This document shows positions 1-9,572 of a DNA stretch of 64,000 nucleotides, in pieces. The notes under the pieces are model-generated. The model was not told the DNA's origin and searched no databases. It saw nothing but the letters and a program-made list of their open reading frames with translations. The stretch comes from Deinococcus seoulensis (GTDB taxonomy: Bacteria > Deinococcota > Deinococci > Deinococcales > Deinococcaceae), in assembly GCF_014648115.1 (NCBI RefSeq), contig NZ_BMQM01000019.1:18832-82831 (forward strand), read 5' to 3'. The stretch's first letter is position 1, and each line of letters starts with the position of its first letter. A program made the translations under genes and the position numbers.

Positions 1-376
<376 letters not shown>

Positions 377-387
377 GCGGCCCTGCC

Positions 388-477
388 GGCTTCACGTCCG
401 GCAGCCCGCTTTCTCTCCTGCTCGCATCCGCTCGGACCCAACGGGCTTTGCAGCCCATTCAATCGGCGTCCGTATGA
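388..477 (+). repeat. Dispersed palindromic element, family 1, left end lost
   Basis: The right half matches the family 1 element (pyrimidine-rich TTTCTCTCCTGCTCGCATCC, then GCTTTGCAGCCCATTCAATC, then CGTCCGTATGA). The left terminal repeat is missing. It lies just after the TRAP permease stop codon TGA. Confidence 0.7.
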
Positions 478-513
478 GATCAGGATTCCCTGAAGGAACA
501 CCCAAGCTTTAAC

Positions 514-540
514 GCCCCGGACCACGCATCCGGGGCATTT
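514..540 (+). terminator. Rho-independent terminator after the TRAP permease
   Basis: GCCCCGGA (514-521) and TCCGGGGC (529-536) form a perfect 8-bp stem with a 7-base loop, followed by ATTT. It lies between the TRAP permease and the next gene. Confidence 0.75.
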
Positions 541-572
541 CGCGCGGCGCGGCGCGGTGTCAGGATGATGGC

Positions 573-1751
573 GTGAACGCACCCCGCTCCATTCCCCCAC
601 CACCACCGGACCGTCCTGACTGGCGCGCCGCGCGCGACGTGCCGCACCTGCTGCGGATCCTGTGGGCGCAGCCGCCCGTGCGCCTGATCGCGTACCTGCT
701 GCTGCTGCTGGCCGCGCTGCGGGCACTGATGTGGGGCTCACAACTGCTGGCCAGCGTGACCGTGACCGTCATCGCCGCGTACGGACTGGCGTTCCTGGCG
801 AACCCGCTGCTGGCGTGGCTGGAAAGCCGCCGCGTGAGCCGCATGGTGGGCGTGCTGCTGCTGCTGGTCGTGACGATCGCCCTCACGACACTGCTGGTCA
901 TGACGGTCAGTTCGCAGGTGACCGGACTGATCAACGGCATCCCGGATCTCGCGCGGAACCTCAAAGACATCACCAGTTCAGGCCTGGACCGCCTGGACAG
1001 CGTCAAGGGCGCCGAGGGCATCAAGGACAGCCTCTCGAAGTACATCGACGAGCAGACCACCAACCTGACCACCAACACCGGCCCGCTGCTGGAGCGACTG
1101 GTGAACGCCGGGCCGGACGTGCTGGGCACCCTGAGCAGCCTGCTGGGCTGGCTGGGGCAACTGGGGTTCATCGTGACGCTCGCCATGTACTTCATGCTGG
1201 ATTACGACCGGGCGGGCCGCAGCGTCCTGTCGGTCTTCCCGCGCCGCTGGCAACCCACGCTACTGCGCCTGTCGGACGACGTGAGCAGCAGCTTCGGCGG
1301 GTTCCTGCGCGGGCAACTGCTGCTGATGCTCAGCACCGCCGTCCTGGCCACGGCAGGCCTGATGGCACTGAACGTCCCGAACGCAGTGGCGCTGGGCCTG
1401 CTGAGCGGCCTGCTGAGCATCGTGCCGTACGTGGGCATCGTCGTGGCGGCGGCCATCCCCATGCTGCTGGCCATCTCGCAGGGTGCGCTGACGGTCGGGC
1501 TGGTCGCGGCGCTGTACTTCATCATCAATCAGGTGCAGGGGAACGTGCTGGGGCCACTGATCATGGGCCGCACCATGCGCCTGAGCCCGGCCGCCATCCT
1601 GATCGCGCTGCTGGTCGGACTGGCCGTCGCCGGGGTGCCCGGCGCGATCCTGGCCGTGCCACTGACCACGCTGTTCAAACGCTGGCTGAAACGCTACTGG
1701 ATGACCACGCCCGCCTACCGGGGCGGCGGCAGCATCGACTCGGGGCAGTAA
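573..1751 (+). CDS. AI-2E family transporter (PerM/YdiK-type membrane protein)
   Basis: A 392-residue polytopic membrane protein. A proline-rich cytoplasmic N-terminus is followed by paired hydrophobic helices near residues 35-75 and 90-115, a long soluble segment, and several C-terminal helices. The stretch QVQGNVLGPLIMG then MRLSPAAILIALLVG (about residues 310-345) is the hallmark of the AI-2E transporter family. The substrate cannot be told; family members export autoinducer-2 or act in ion or pH homeostasis. The GTG at 573 is chosen because the upstream ATGATGGCG frame ends at once, and CAGGAT six bases upstream could be the -10 of a leaderless transcript. It stands alone between two terminators. 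Confidence 0.85.
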   Translation: MNAPRSIPPPPPDRPDWRAARDVPHLLRILWAQPPVRLIAYLLLLLAALRALMWGSQLLASVTVTVIAAYGLAFLANPLLAWLESRRVSRMVGVLLLLVVTIALTTLLVMTVSSQVTGLINGIPDLARNLKDITSSGLDRLDSVKGAEGIKDSLSKYIDEQTTNLTTNTGPLLERLVNAGPDVLGTLSSLLGWLGQLGFIVTLAMYFMLDYDRAGRSVLSVFPRRWQPTLLRLSDDVSSSFGGFLRGQLLLMLSTAVLATAGLMALNVPNAVALGLLSGLLSIVPYVGIVVAAAIPMLLAISQGALTVGLVAALYFIINQVQGNVLGPLIMGRTMRLSPAAILIALLVGLAVAGVPGAILAVPLTTLFKRWLKRYWMTTPAYRGGGSIDSGQ

Positions 1752-1759
1752 CCGGGGCT

Positions 1760-1889
1760 TCATACGGATTCCGTTTATTTCGTTGACAGCTCGGAAAAGC
1801 ATCAGGTTGCCGACTCCACGCCCGGAACCCGCCTTGCTCCCGCTCGAACCCAGCGGTCTTTGCAGCCCATTCAATCGGAGTCCGTACGA
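1760..1889 (+). repeat. Dispersed palindromic element, family 1
   Basis: Near full-length copy. It opens TCATACGGATTCCGTTTATT and closes CATTCAATCGGAGTCCGTACGA. The left flank is TCA but the right flank reads CGA, so the trinucleotide duplication has decayed here. It starts 8 bases after the AI-2E stop codon. Confidence 0.85.
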
Positions 1890-1908
1890 GCAGCACCACA
1901 GAAAACAG

Positions 1909-1935
1909 GCACCGGACGCGCGTTACGTCCGGTGC
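1909..1935. terminator. Bidirectional terminator between convergent genes
   Basis: GCACCGGAC (1909-1917) and GTCCGGTGC (1927-1935) form a perfect 9-bp stem between the AI-2E gene and the convergent permease gene. Confidence 0.65.
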
Positions 1936-1957
1936 CTTGCTGTCCTGCGAGGTTCGT

Positions 1958-2749
1958 TCAGCGGGTGGCGATCTTCACGCGGCGTTCCAGCTGATCGGTG
2001 AAGAAGGTCATCACGGTCGTCAGGGACAGGTACACGGCCCCGACGGTCGTCAGGACCGGCACCGGCAGGAAGCTCTCGCTGCTGACCCGCTGCCCGGCCA
2101 GCGTGAGTTCCAGCAGCGCGATGCTGGACGCCAGCGAGGAGTCCTTGAGCAGCGCCACGAGGTTGTTCACCAGGGGCGGCACGACCAGCCGCAGCGCCTG
2201 CGGCAGCACGACTGTCTGCATGGTCTGCGCGCCACTCAGGCCCAGACTGCGGGCCGCTTCGGTCTGCCCGCGCGGAATGGCCAGAATCCCGGCGCGGATC
2301 ACCTCGGCGTTGTACGCGCCGACGTTCAGGGCCAGCGCGATCACGGCCGACCAGAATTCGTTCAGTTGCACGTTCAGGCCGATACTTTTCAGGATGGGCG
2401 GCAGGGCGTTGTACACGAACAGAATCTGAATCAGTAGGGGCGTCCCGCGAATCAACCACACGAACAGGTTGGCGGGCGCACGAACCAACCATGACGTGCT
2501 GGTCTTCTGAATGCCCGCCACCACACCGATGATCAGGCCGATCAATCCACTGACGACCGTGAGTTTCAGCGTGATCTGCGCGCCCTCCACGAACAGGTCG
2601 GCGCGCGGCCCGATCGGATCGGGCATCTGCCGCAGGATCACCGTGATCAGGTAGAACAGCAGCAGGAACGCGGCGGCCGCGCCGACCAGCCACAGCAGGA
2701 TCGCGCCCGGCCCGAGCGGCTGGTTCCGGGGCGTGGCAGGAGCGGTCAA
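1958..2749 (-). CDS. Polar amino acid ABC transporter permease (HisM/GlnP family)
   Basis: A 263-residue inner-membrane permease of an amino-acid importer. It has an N-terminal helix near residues 15-40 and the binding-protein-dependent transport core. The EAA-like loop includes YNAEVIRAGILAIPRGQTEA, then AARSLGLS and VLPQALRLVVPPLVNN, which contacts the ATPase. The start is a TTG at 2747-2749 preceded by GGAGG at good spacing, a rare start codon in this window. The binding-protein gene lies 240 bp upstream on the same strand. No matching GlnQ-type ATPase is adjacent, so it must be encoded elsewhere. Confidence 0.88.
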   Translation of the reverse strand: MTAPATPRNQPLGPGAILLWLVGAAAAFLLLFYLITVILRQMPDPIGPRADLFVEGAQITLKLTVVSGLIGLIIGVVAGIQKTSTSWLVRAPANLFVWLIRGTPLLIQILFVYNALPPILKSIGLNVQLNEFWSAVIALALNVGAYNAEVIRAGILAIPRGQTEAARSLGLSGAQTMQTVVLPQALRLVVPPLVNNLVALLKDSSLASSIALLELTLAGQRVSSESFLPVPVLTTVGAVYLSLTTVMTFFTDQLERRVKIATR

Positions 2750-2857
2750 GGGAGCCTCCGGGCGGGCAGGTCAGGTGAAAAAAGCGAGCTGATGTGCATT
2801 TGAAAGATAATGGCACACCCGCCAGGGCAGTTGAACCTGCGCGTCAGGACAGCGCAG

Positions 2858-2890
2858 GCCCCCCCGTTCAGGAAGGGGCCTGCGTGCCGC
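2858..2890 (-). terminator. Intercistronic hairpin between binding protein and permease
   Basis: GCAGGCCCC and GGGGCCTGC can pair across a loop of about 12 bases. It lies between two genes of one apparent operon. A partial terminator or mRNA-stability hairpin here would raise binding protein over permease, a common design; that role is inference. Confidence 0.5.
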
Positions 2891-2917
2891 CGCAGACAGT
2901 GGCTCAGGATAGATGGC

Positions 2918-2992
2918 TCATACGGACTGCGTCCCACTCGCTCCGCTCGGATTGAATGGCGTGCAAAGCCATTCAATTCGGAGTCCGTATCA
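2918..2992. repeat. Dispersed palindromic element, family 1, short (75 bp) form
   Basis: TCA-TACGGACTGCG at the left and CGGAGTCCGTA-TCA at the right, with an internal hairpin of ATTGAATGG and CCATTCAAT. About 65 bases of the long form are missing. The right TCA is the stop codon of the binding-protein gene. Confidence 0.85.
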
Positions 2993-3748
2993 GTTGCGGC
3001 AGCGGACGTCCGTGCCGAAGTACTGGCCGCTCAGTTTGGCGTACGTGCCGTCGCTCTGGCTCTTGGCGAGCGCGGCGTTCAGTTCTTTCAGCAGGCCCGC
3101 GTTGCCTTTCTTGACGGCCATGCCGATGCTCTCGTTGAACAGCAGGCTCCCGGCGACCAGTTTGCCCTTCTGGGCTTTCACGAGGTCCAGGCCCGTGAAC
3201 TTGTCGCCGACCCAGGCGTCCACGCGGCCCGCCATCAGCGCGGCCTGCGCGTCAGTGTCCTTGGGGAAGGTCTTGACGTCCTTCACGCCGGGGACCTTGC
3301 GCACGTTGTCCAGGTAGGTGGTGCCGACCTGCACGGCCACGGTCTTGCCTTTCAGGTCGGCGGCCGTCTTGGGGCCACCGACGCGGCTGACGATCGCGCC
3401 GCCCGTGCAGTAGTGCGGGTTGCTGAAGTCCACGGCCTTGGCCCGTTCGGGCGTGATGCCGTGGCTGGCGATCACGAAGTCGTAGCGGTCCTGCTGCAAC
3501 CCGATCAGCAGGCTGTCGAAGGGCTGCGTGACCCACTGGACTTTCAGGCCCAGCTGCTTGGCGAGCTGGTTGGCGAGGTCAACCTCGAAGCCGGTCAGTT
3601 CCTTGCCTTTCAGGAGGTTGAAGGGCGGGAAGGCGCCCTCGGTGGCGATCTTGATGGTGCCGGATTTCTTGATGTCTTCCCAGGAGCGGGCCTGTGCGGT
3701 CGTGGCGAGCAGGGCCAGGGCGGTCAGGGTCAGCAGTGCTTTTTTCAT
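2990..3748 (-). CDS. Amino acid ABC transporter substrate-binding protein
   Basis: A 252-residue secreted binding protein. It has a signal peptide of about 20 residues (MKKALLTLTALALLATTAQA), then the SBP_bac_3 fold: SGTIKIATEGAFPPFN, GFEVDLANQLAKQLGL, DFVIASHGITPER and, near the C-terminus, SIGMAVKKGNAGLLKELNAA. It should capture a polar amino acid and deliver it to the downstream permease. The start has a strong ribosome site (AAGGAG, 6 bases before ATG). The TGA stop is formed by the TCA flank of a dispersed repeat, so the repeat abuts the last codon without altering the protein. Confidence 0.92.
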   Translation of the reverse strand: MKKALLTLTALALLATTAQARSWEDIKKSGTIKIATEGAFPPFNLLKGKELTGFEVDLANQLAKQLGLKVQWVTQPFDSLLIGLQQDRYDFVIASHGITPERAKAVDFSNPHYCTGGAIVSRVGGPKTAADLKGKTVAVQVGTTYLDNVRKVPGVKDVKTFPKDTDAQAALMAGRVDAWVGDKFTGLDLVKAQKGKLVAGSLLFNESIGMAVKKGNAGLLKELNAALAKSQSDGTYAKLSGQYFGTDVRCRN

Positions 3749-3826
3749 GGGAACTCCTTGTCCGGTACTGGGACTGTCGGCCTGGGGCAGGCAGGGCAGT
3801 CGAGTGCGTCCAGTGGTGGGTGCCTG

Positions 3827-3855
3827 AGTCTAGCGCCGCATGAAGGTCAGGTAAA
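3827..3855 (-). promoter_or_regulatory. Promoter of the binding-protein/permease operon
   Basis: On the minus strand TTTACC (3850-3855), a 17-base spacer, then TAGACT (3827-3832). The 5' leader to the ATG at 3748 would be about 70 bases. Confidence 0.6.
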
Positions 3856-4023
3856 CACCTGCCGTGGGGATGCCTGCCCGTCAGGTTCAGATCATGAAGG
3901 TGTTGCGGGCAGGACCAACGCGGCAGGCCGGGTGCAGGTGCCGCGCAGGGCAGCAGCGGCAGACGGAAGAACGCGCCGCCGGTACATGACCGGACGGCGC
4001 GTGCTCAGCAGAGCGGGGTGGGG

Positions 4024-5196
4024 TCAGTCGGCGCTGACGGCGTGGGCGTACTCGTAGCCGAGGCCGGGGGTGTCGGCCTGACCGCGCGTACCGGCGGGCG
4101 TGCCACGGTCGATGGCGGCCTCGCTGGTGGTGTCGAAGGCGTGCATGCGGGTCTGGTCGATCAGCAGTTCGATGGGATCGCCGGGCAGCACGGTGGCCTG
4201 TCCCTCGACCTTCACGGTCAGGTGCTGGCCGTTCACGTCGACGATCAGGTCGGTCTGCGCGCCCAGCGGCTCGACGACCACGACCTGCCCTTTCAGGACG
4301 TTGGTGCCGTGCGGCAGGTCGGTCATGCCGACCACACCGACGTGCTCGGGGCGGATGCCCATGAACACGTCCTTGCCCTCGTGCGCCTTGACGCTCTGCG
4401 CGAGGCGGCCCATCGGGGCCACGCGGTTCTGGCCGATCACGAACTCGCCGTTCTGGATCTTGGCGGTCACGAAGTTCATGCTGGGGCTGCCGATGAAGCC
4501 GGCCACGAACTTGTTCTGCGGGAAGTCGTACAGGTTCATGGGCGTGTCCACCTGCATGATCACGCCGTCGCGCATGACGACGATGCGGTTGCCGAGCGTC
4601 ATGGCCTCGACCTGATCGTGCGTCACGTAGACGATGGTGGCGCCCAGGCGGCGGTGCAGCTGGCTGATCTGCGAGCGCATCTCGACGCGCAGTTTGGCGT
4701 CCAGGTTGGAGAGCGGCTCGTCCATCAGGAAGACTTTCGGCTCACGGACGATGGCGCGGCCCATCGCGACGCGCTGACGCTGACCGCCGGACAGTTCCTT
4801 GGGTTTGCGGCCCAGCAGGTGCTCCATCTGGAGGATCTTGGCGGCTTCACGCACGCGCTTGTCGATCTCGTCCTTGGGCGTCTTACGGAGCTTCAGGCCG
4901 AACGCCATGTTGTCGTACACGTTCATGTGCGGGTACAGGGCGTAGTTCTGGAACACCATGGCGATGTCGCGGTCCTTGGGCGGCACGTCGTTCACGACGC
5001 GGTCGCCGATCTTCAGGATGCCGTCACTGATGTCTTCGAGGCCGGCGATCATGCGCAGCGTGGTGGACTTCCCGCAGCCGGACGGCCCGACGAAGACCAT
5101 GAATTCACGGTCCTGGATGTGCAGGTTGAAGTCCTTCACCGCGTGGTGCTTGCTGCCGTAACGCTTGTTGATGTGCTCGAGGATGACTTCTGCCAT
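4024..5196 (-). CDS. ugpC: CUT1-type sugar ABC transporter ATPase (MalK/UgpC/MsmK family)
   Basis: A 390-residue ATPase that energises carbohydrate importers at the inner membrane. Walker A GPSGCGKST is at residues 37-45, then the Q-loop (VFQNYALYPHMNVYDNMAFG), the signature LSGGQRQRVAMGRAIVREPK, Walker B VFLMDEP and the switch THDQVEAM. The C-terminal third is the regulatory TOBE region of MalK-type ATPases. The reading frame stays open 48 codons further upstream, but MAEVILEHINKRYG at 5196 with an AAAGG site fits the family start. No sugar permease is nearby, so it may be a shared ATPase serving several importers (inference). The exact symbol is not certain. Confidence 0.9.
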   Translation of the reverse strand: MAEVILEHINKRYGSKHHAVKDFNLHIQDREFMVFVGPSGCGKSTTLRMIAGLEDISDGILKIGDRVVNDVPPKDRDIAMVFQNYALYPHMNVYDNMAFGLKLRKTPKDEIDKRVREAAKILQMEHLLGRKPKELSGGQRQRVAMGRAIVREPKVFLMDEPLSNLDAKLRVEMRSQISQLHRRLGATIVYVTHDQVEAMTLGNRIVVMRDGVIMQVDTPMNLYDFPQNKFVAGFIGSPSMNFVTAKIQNGEFVIGQNRVAPMGRLAQSVKAHEGKDVFMGIRPEHVGVVGMTDLPHGTNVLKGQVVVVEPLGAQTDLIVDVNGQHLTVKVEGQATVLPGDPIELLIDQTRMHAFDTTSEAAIDRGTPAGTRGQADTPGLGYEYAHAVSAD

Positions 5197-5469
5197 GGTG
5201 TGCCTACCTTTGCCCCTACTCTTACCCGCGAGTGGCCCAACGCCCGTGAACTCGGGGTTGGAGATCGGGTAACCGGGGTGCATGAACGAGAATGCCCGGG
5301 GTTTACGCTGACGCCTTGCTGACAGCTTGCAGTTTACCACGCCGTCCTGGCGTTGCCACTCCCGGTCCGGGGGAAGTACAGACAGTGACCCGCCCCCAGG
5401 CCCGAGCGGCGTGGCCGGACGGACGGTTGGGAGCGGGTCAGGGACGACGGTTCCGGAACACCGGTCAGG
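5197..5469. other. Upstream region of the sugar ATPase gene
   Basis: About 270 bases with no supportable gene. It contains several short inverted repeats and TAAACT and GTAAAC motifs on the minus strand that could be -10 boxes, but no clear -35 partner. Confidence 0.4.
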
Positions 5470-5611
5470 TCATACGGACTCCGTCTGTTCCGTTGACAAC
5501 CCGGAAGGGCGCCGGGTTGCCAACTCCACGTCCGGCAGCCCGCTTTCTCTCCTTCTCGCATCCGCTCGGATTGAATGGTCTTTGCAGCCCATTCAATCGG
5601 AGTCCGTATCA
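5470..5611. repeat. Dispersed palindromic element, family 1, full length
   Basis: A 142-bp copy counting both flanking TCA triplets (5470-5472 and 5609-5611). Terminal inverted repeats are TACGGACTCCG and CGGAGTCCGTA. The middle holds AACCCGG..CCGGGTT and ATTGAATGG..CCATTCAAT hairpins. The right TCA is the pilT stop codon. Confidence 0.9.
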
Positions 5612-6685
5612 GTACGACACGCCGCTGCGGGTGAGCATCAGTTTCAGTTCGTGCGGGCTGGTCGCGGCGGCCAGCGCCTCGTCCATGGTGATCAGGGTGT
5701 TGCGGTACAGCTGCGACAGGTGCTGGTCGAAGGTGTGCATGCCGCGGATGTTGTCCTCGATCAGGGCGTCCTTGATCAGGTGGGTCTTGTCCTCGTCTTT
5801 CACGTACTCCTGGATCAAGGGCGTGTTCATCATGATTTCCAGGCCCAGCACGCGGCCCACGCCGTCCGCGCGGCGCAGCAGGCGCTGGCTGATGATGCCG
5901 ACCAGCGACTCGGCCAGTTGCAGGCGCACCTGATCGCGCTCGTACGGCGGGAAGAAGTCGATGATACGGTTCACGCTGCGCACGGCGTCCTGGGTGTGCA
6001 GCGTGCTCAGGACGAGGTGGCCGGTCTGCGCGGCGCTCAGGGCGGCCTCGACGGTTTCCTTGTCACGCATCTCGCCGATCATGATCACGTCCGGGTCCTG
6101 GCGCATGGCGTACTTCAGGGCGGTGCGGAAGTCGCGGGTGTCGCTGCCGATCTCGCGCTGCACGACGATGCTCTTCTTGTTCTTGTGCAGGATCTCGATG
6201 GGGTCCTCGACCGTGATGATGTTGTACGCGAACGAGCGGTTGATGTGGTCGATCAGGCTGGCCAGGGTGGTGGTCTTGCCGCTGCCGGTGGGGCCGGTCA
6301 CGAGGATCAGGCCGCGCGGGGCGTCGGCCAGTTGCCGCAGCACGTCGGCCGGGAGGCCCAGCGCGTCGAAGCCGGGAATGGCGTCCGAGACGATGCGCAT
6401 GACCATGCCGACCGCGCCGCGCTGCCGGAACACGTTGCAGCGGAAACGGCCCAGCCCGGAGACGCTGTACGCGAGGTCCAGTTCGTTGCGGTACGTGAAG
6501 TCGTCCCACTGGTCGGCGGTCATCAGGGCCTGCGCGAGCATCTGCGTGTCGGGCGGCATGAGCGGCTGCGTGCCGAACGGCACGAGTTGCCCGTCGATGC
6601 GGCCCATGGGGGGACTGCCGGCCTGGAGGTGCACGTCCGAGGCGCGGCGGGTGACCATCTCGCGCAGCAGTTCGTCGAGGGTCAC
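5609..6685 (-). CDS. pilT: Type IV pilus retraction ATPase PilT
   Basis: A 358-residue secretion ATPase that disassembles type IV pili for twitching and DNA uptake. Walker A GPTGSGKTTT is followed by the Asp box (ITVEDPIEIL), Walker B (DPDVIMIGEMRD) and the His box (TGHLVLSTLHTQDA). The end retains RDQVRLQLAESLVGIISQRL, typical of PilT rather than PilB. The GTG start at 6683-6685 overlaps the panC stop by four bases (GTGA), so translation is probably coupled. The TGA stop is the flank of a dispersed repeat. No other pilus gene is in the window. Confidence 0.93.
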   Translation of the reverse strand: MTLDELLREMVTRRASDVHLQAGSPPMGRIDGQLVPFGTQPLMPPDTQMLAQALMTADQWDDFTYRNELDLAYSVSGLGRFRCNVFRQRGAVGMVMRIVSDAIPGFDALGLPADVLRQLADAPRGLILVTGPTGSGKTTTLASLIDHINRSFAYNIITVEDPIEILHKNKKSIVVQREIGSDTRDFRTALKYAMRQDPDVIMIGEMRDKETVEAALSAAQTGHLVLSTLHTQDAVRSVNRIIDFFPPYERDQVRLQLAESLVGIISQRLLRRADGVGRVLGLEIMMNTPLIQEYVKDEDKTHLIKDALIEDNIRGMHTFDQHLSQLYRNTLITMDEALAAATSPHELKLMLTRSGVSY

Positions 6686-7629
6686 TCGGGGCTCACCGTG
6701 GACAGGCTCACCGTGGACTGGCCTGCCGCAACGTGGGAGGCGAGGGGCATGTTGTCGATCAGCCGCACCCCGAACAGGCGGGCGGCCACGAGGACGCGGT
6801 TCATGGGGTCATTGTCCATGATTTCCCTTTCATGCATGTCACTCCCCACGACACTCAGGTAATCCAGGGTCAGGTCCGGGTCAGTGTTCAGGACGTCCAG
6901 CCCCGCCTGCCGTAGCGCGTCGCCGCGGCGTTCCCCGCCCGCGTACGCGGTCTGCACGGCCCGCAGTGCCCGCGACAGCACGGCCGCCTGGGCGCGCTGC
7001 TCGGCCGACAGGTAGGCGTTGCGGCTGCTGAGGGCCAGCCCGCTGTCCCCCCGGACGGTGGGCACGCCGCGCACGTCCACGTTCAGGTTCAGGTCGCGGA
7101 CCATGCGGCGCACGACAGCCAGTTGCTGCCAGTCCTTCTCACCGAACAGCGCCACGTCCGGCCGCACGAGGTTCAGGAGTTTCAGCACGACCGTCGCCAC
7201 GCCCGTGAAGTGGCCGGGCCGCGCCGCGCCGTCCAGCGGTTCGCTGACGCCGGACACGCTGACGCTGGTGCTGAAGCCGTCCGGGTACATGGTGGGCACG
7301 TCCGGGTGGAACAGCAGGTCCGCGCCCGCCCCGCCCGCCACGCGCCGGTCGCCTTCCAGGTCGCGGGGGTAGCGGCTGAGGTCCTCGTTCGGGCCGAATT
7401 GCAGGGGGTTCACGAACACGCTGACGACCACGCGCCCACCGGGCACGGCGGCGCGCGCCGCGCGGATCAGGGCCGCGTGCCCCTCGTGCAGGGCGCCCAT
7501 GGTCGGCACGAACGCCACCGTCTGCCCGCGCAGTGCGGCGCGCAGGTCGGTGGGGTCCGTGACCAGCGCAGGCAGAGGCTGACCGACCTCCGGTTCGGGC
7601 GGGAGGGTCACGGCGTTAATTCCGTCCAC
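6682..7629 (-). CDS. panC: Pantoate--beta-alanine ligase
   Basis: PanC joins pantoate and beta-alanine with ATP to make pantothenate. The signature VAFVPTMGALHEGHAALIR covers the HxGH nucleotidyl-transfer motif, followed by VVVSVFVNPLQFGPNEDLSR, LFGEKDWQQ and SSRNAYLS. The length is 315 residues, slightly above the usual 280-300 because of an N-terminal extension. Two GTG starts are possible, at 7629 (14-bp overlap with the upstream gene) and at 7611 (4 bp past its stop). It is the middle gene of the overlapping operon holin-like/panC/pilT, so it should be transcribed from the promoter before 8023. Confidence 0.93.
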   Translation of the reverse strand: MDGINAVTLPPEPEVGQPLPALVTDPTDLRAALRGQTVAFVPTMGALHEGHAALIRAARAAVPGGRVVVSVFVNPLQFGPNEDLSRYPRDLEGDRRVAGGAGADLLFHPDVPTMYPDGFSTSVSVSGVSEPLDGAARPGHFTGVATVVLKLLNLVRPDVALFGEKDWQQLAVVRRMVRDLNLNVDVRGVPTVRGDSGLALSSRNAYLSAEQRAQAAVLSRALRAVQTAYAGGERRGDALRQAGLDVLNTDPDLTLDYLSVVGSDMHEREIMDNDPMNRVLVAARLFGVRLIDNMPLASHVAAGQSTVSLSTVSPE

Positions 7630-8023
7630 CGTCCAGTTTCAGGGCGCCCGCTGCGGCGTCCAGCACCCACGAGATCACGGCCAGGATGATCGCCCCGATG
7701 ATCGCCGCGCCGAAGCCCGCGACGTTCAGGGCGGTGGCGGCCGCCACGAGGTACAGCACCACGCCGTTCACGACCAGCGTGAACAGGCCCAGCGTCAGGA
7801 TGTTCACGGGCAGCGACAGCAGCAGCAGCACCGGGCGGATCAGGGCGTTCACGATGCCCATGACCACCGCCGCGATCAGGACGCTCACGAGGTCCGCGCC
7901 CGGCTCGAAACTCACGCCGCCGTACACGAGGTCCGCGCCCGGCTCGAAACTCACGCCGCCGTACACGCGGGCCAGCAGGTACAGGGCCAGTGCATTCACC
8001 AGCAACCGAAGAATGAAACCCAT
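7616..8023 (-). CDS. Phage holin family (Phage_holin_4_2) membrane protein with an internal 13-residue duplication
   Basis: A 135-residue protein with about four membrane helices (start, residues 45-65, 68-95, 97-125), matching the chromosomal holin-4 superfamily found as housekeeping genes in many bacteria. No phage genes surround it. The loop after helix 1 carries an exact tandem duplication of 13 residues (VYGGVSFEPGADL twice), encoded by two 39-bp repeats. TATCCT on the minus strand lies six bases before the ATG, so the operon mRNA is probably leaderless. Its role is unknown. Confidence 0.8.
   Translation of the reverse strand: MGFILRLLVNALALYLLARVYGGVSFEPGADLVYGGVSFEPGADLVSVLIAAVVMGIVNALIRPVLLLLSLPVNILTLGLFTLVVNGVVLYLVAAATALNVAGFGAAIIGAIILAVISWVLDAAAGALKLDGGRN
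7886..7963. repeat. Two exact 39-bp tandem repeats inside the holin-like gene
   Basis: Unit 7886-7924 is repeated at 7925-7963. Both copies are in frame, and the unit is 13 codons. Confidence 0.95.
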
Positions 8024-8122
8024 GCCCGCAGGATACGGGATGCGCCGCGCCGGAATGGGAACGCGCGCAGGAAGGGGGCCTCTCCCCCGTTTCCCTGCGC
8101 GCCGGACGGAGTGGGGCCGGGG

Positions 8123-9430
<1,308 letters not shown>

Positions 9431-9494
9431 GCCCCCGACGCTAACACGCCCACGCGGGCGCGGGCCGGGCAGTGTCCAGTCTGCGCGGGCGCCC

Positions 9495-9500
9495 TAGACT
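9495..9500 (+). promoter_or_regulatory. -10 box TAGACT giving a leaderless start at 9507
   Basis: TAGACT ends six bases before a GTG at 9507. The same TAGACTGCCGGG string recurs at 21289 and 36089, as if it were a common promoter core. Confidence 0.55.
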
Positions 9501-9506
9501 GCCGGG

Positions 9507-9572
9507 GTGAACCGCGCAGGTATGAGAGGGACAGAAGGGGTCCGGGACGGACATGAGGGCCGGGCGTGCTGA
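9507..9572 (+). CDS. Possible 21-residue leaderless upstream ORF
   Basis: A GTG at 9507, six bases after a TAGACT box, opens a 21-codon frame (start VNRAGMRG, end EGRAC) that stops at 9572. Its last codons overlap the start of the membrane-protein ORF at 9566. It could couple translation of the next gene. Nothing in the peptide suggests a function of its own. Confidence 0.35.
   Translation: MNRAGMRGTEGVRDGHEGRAC

Noticed and set aside
2810..4057. Long plus-strand frame rich in Val, Gln and His opposite the binding protein gene
   Set aside because: High-GC antisense shadow; the minus strand carries a complete, well-recognised protein.
7616..8023. Holin-like gene as a prophage remnant
   Set aside because: No lysin, tail or integrase gene nearby; the family is common in bacterial chromosomes.
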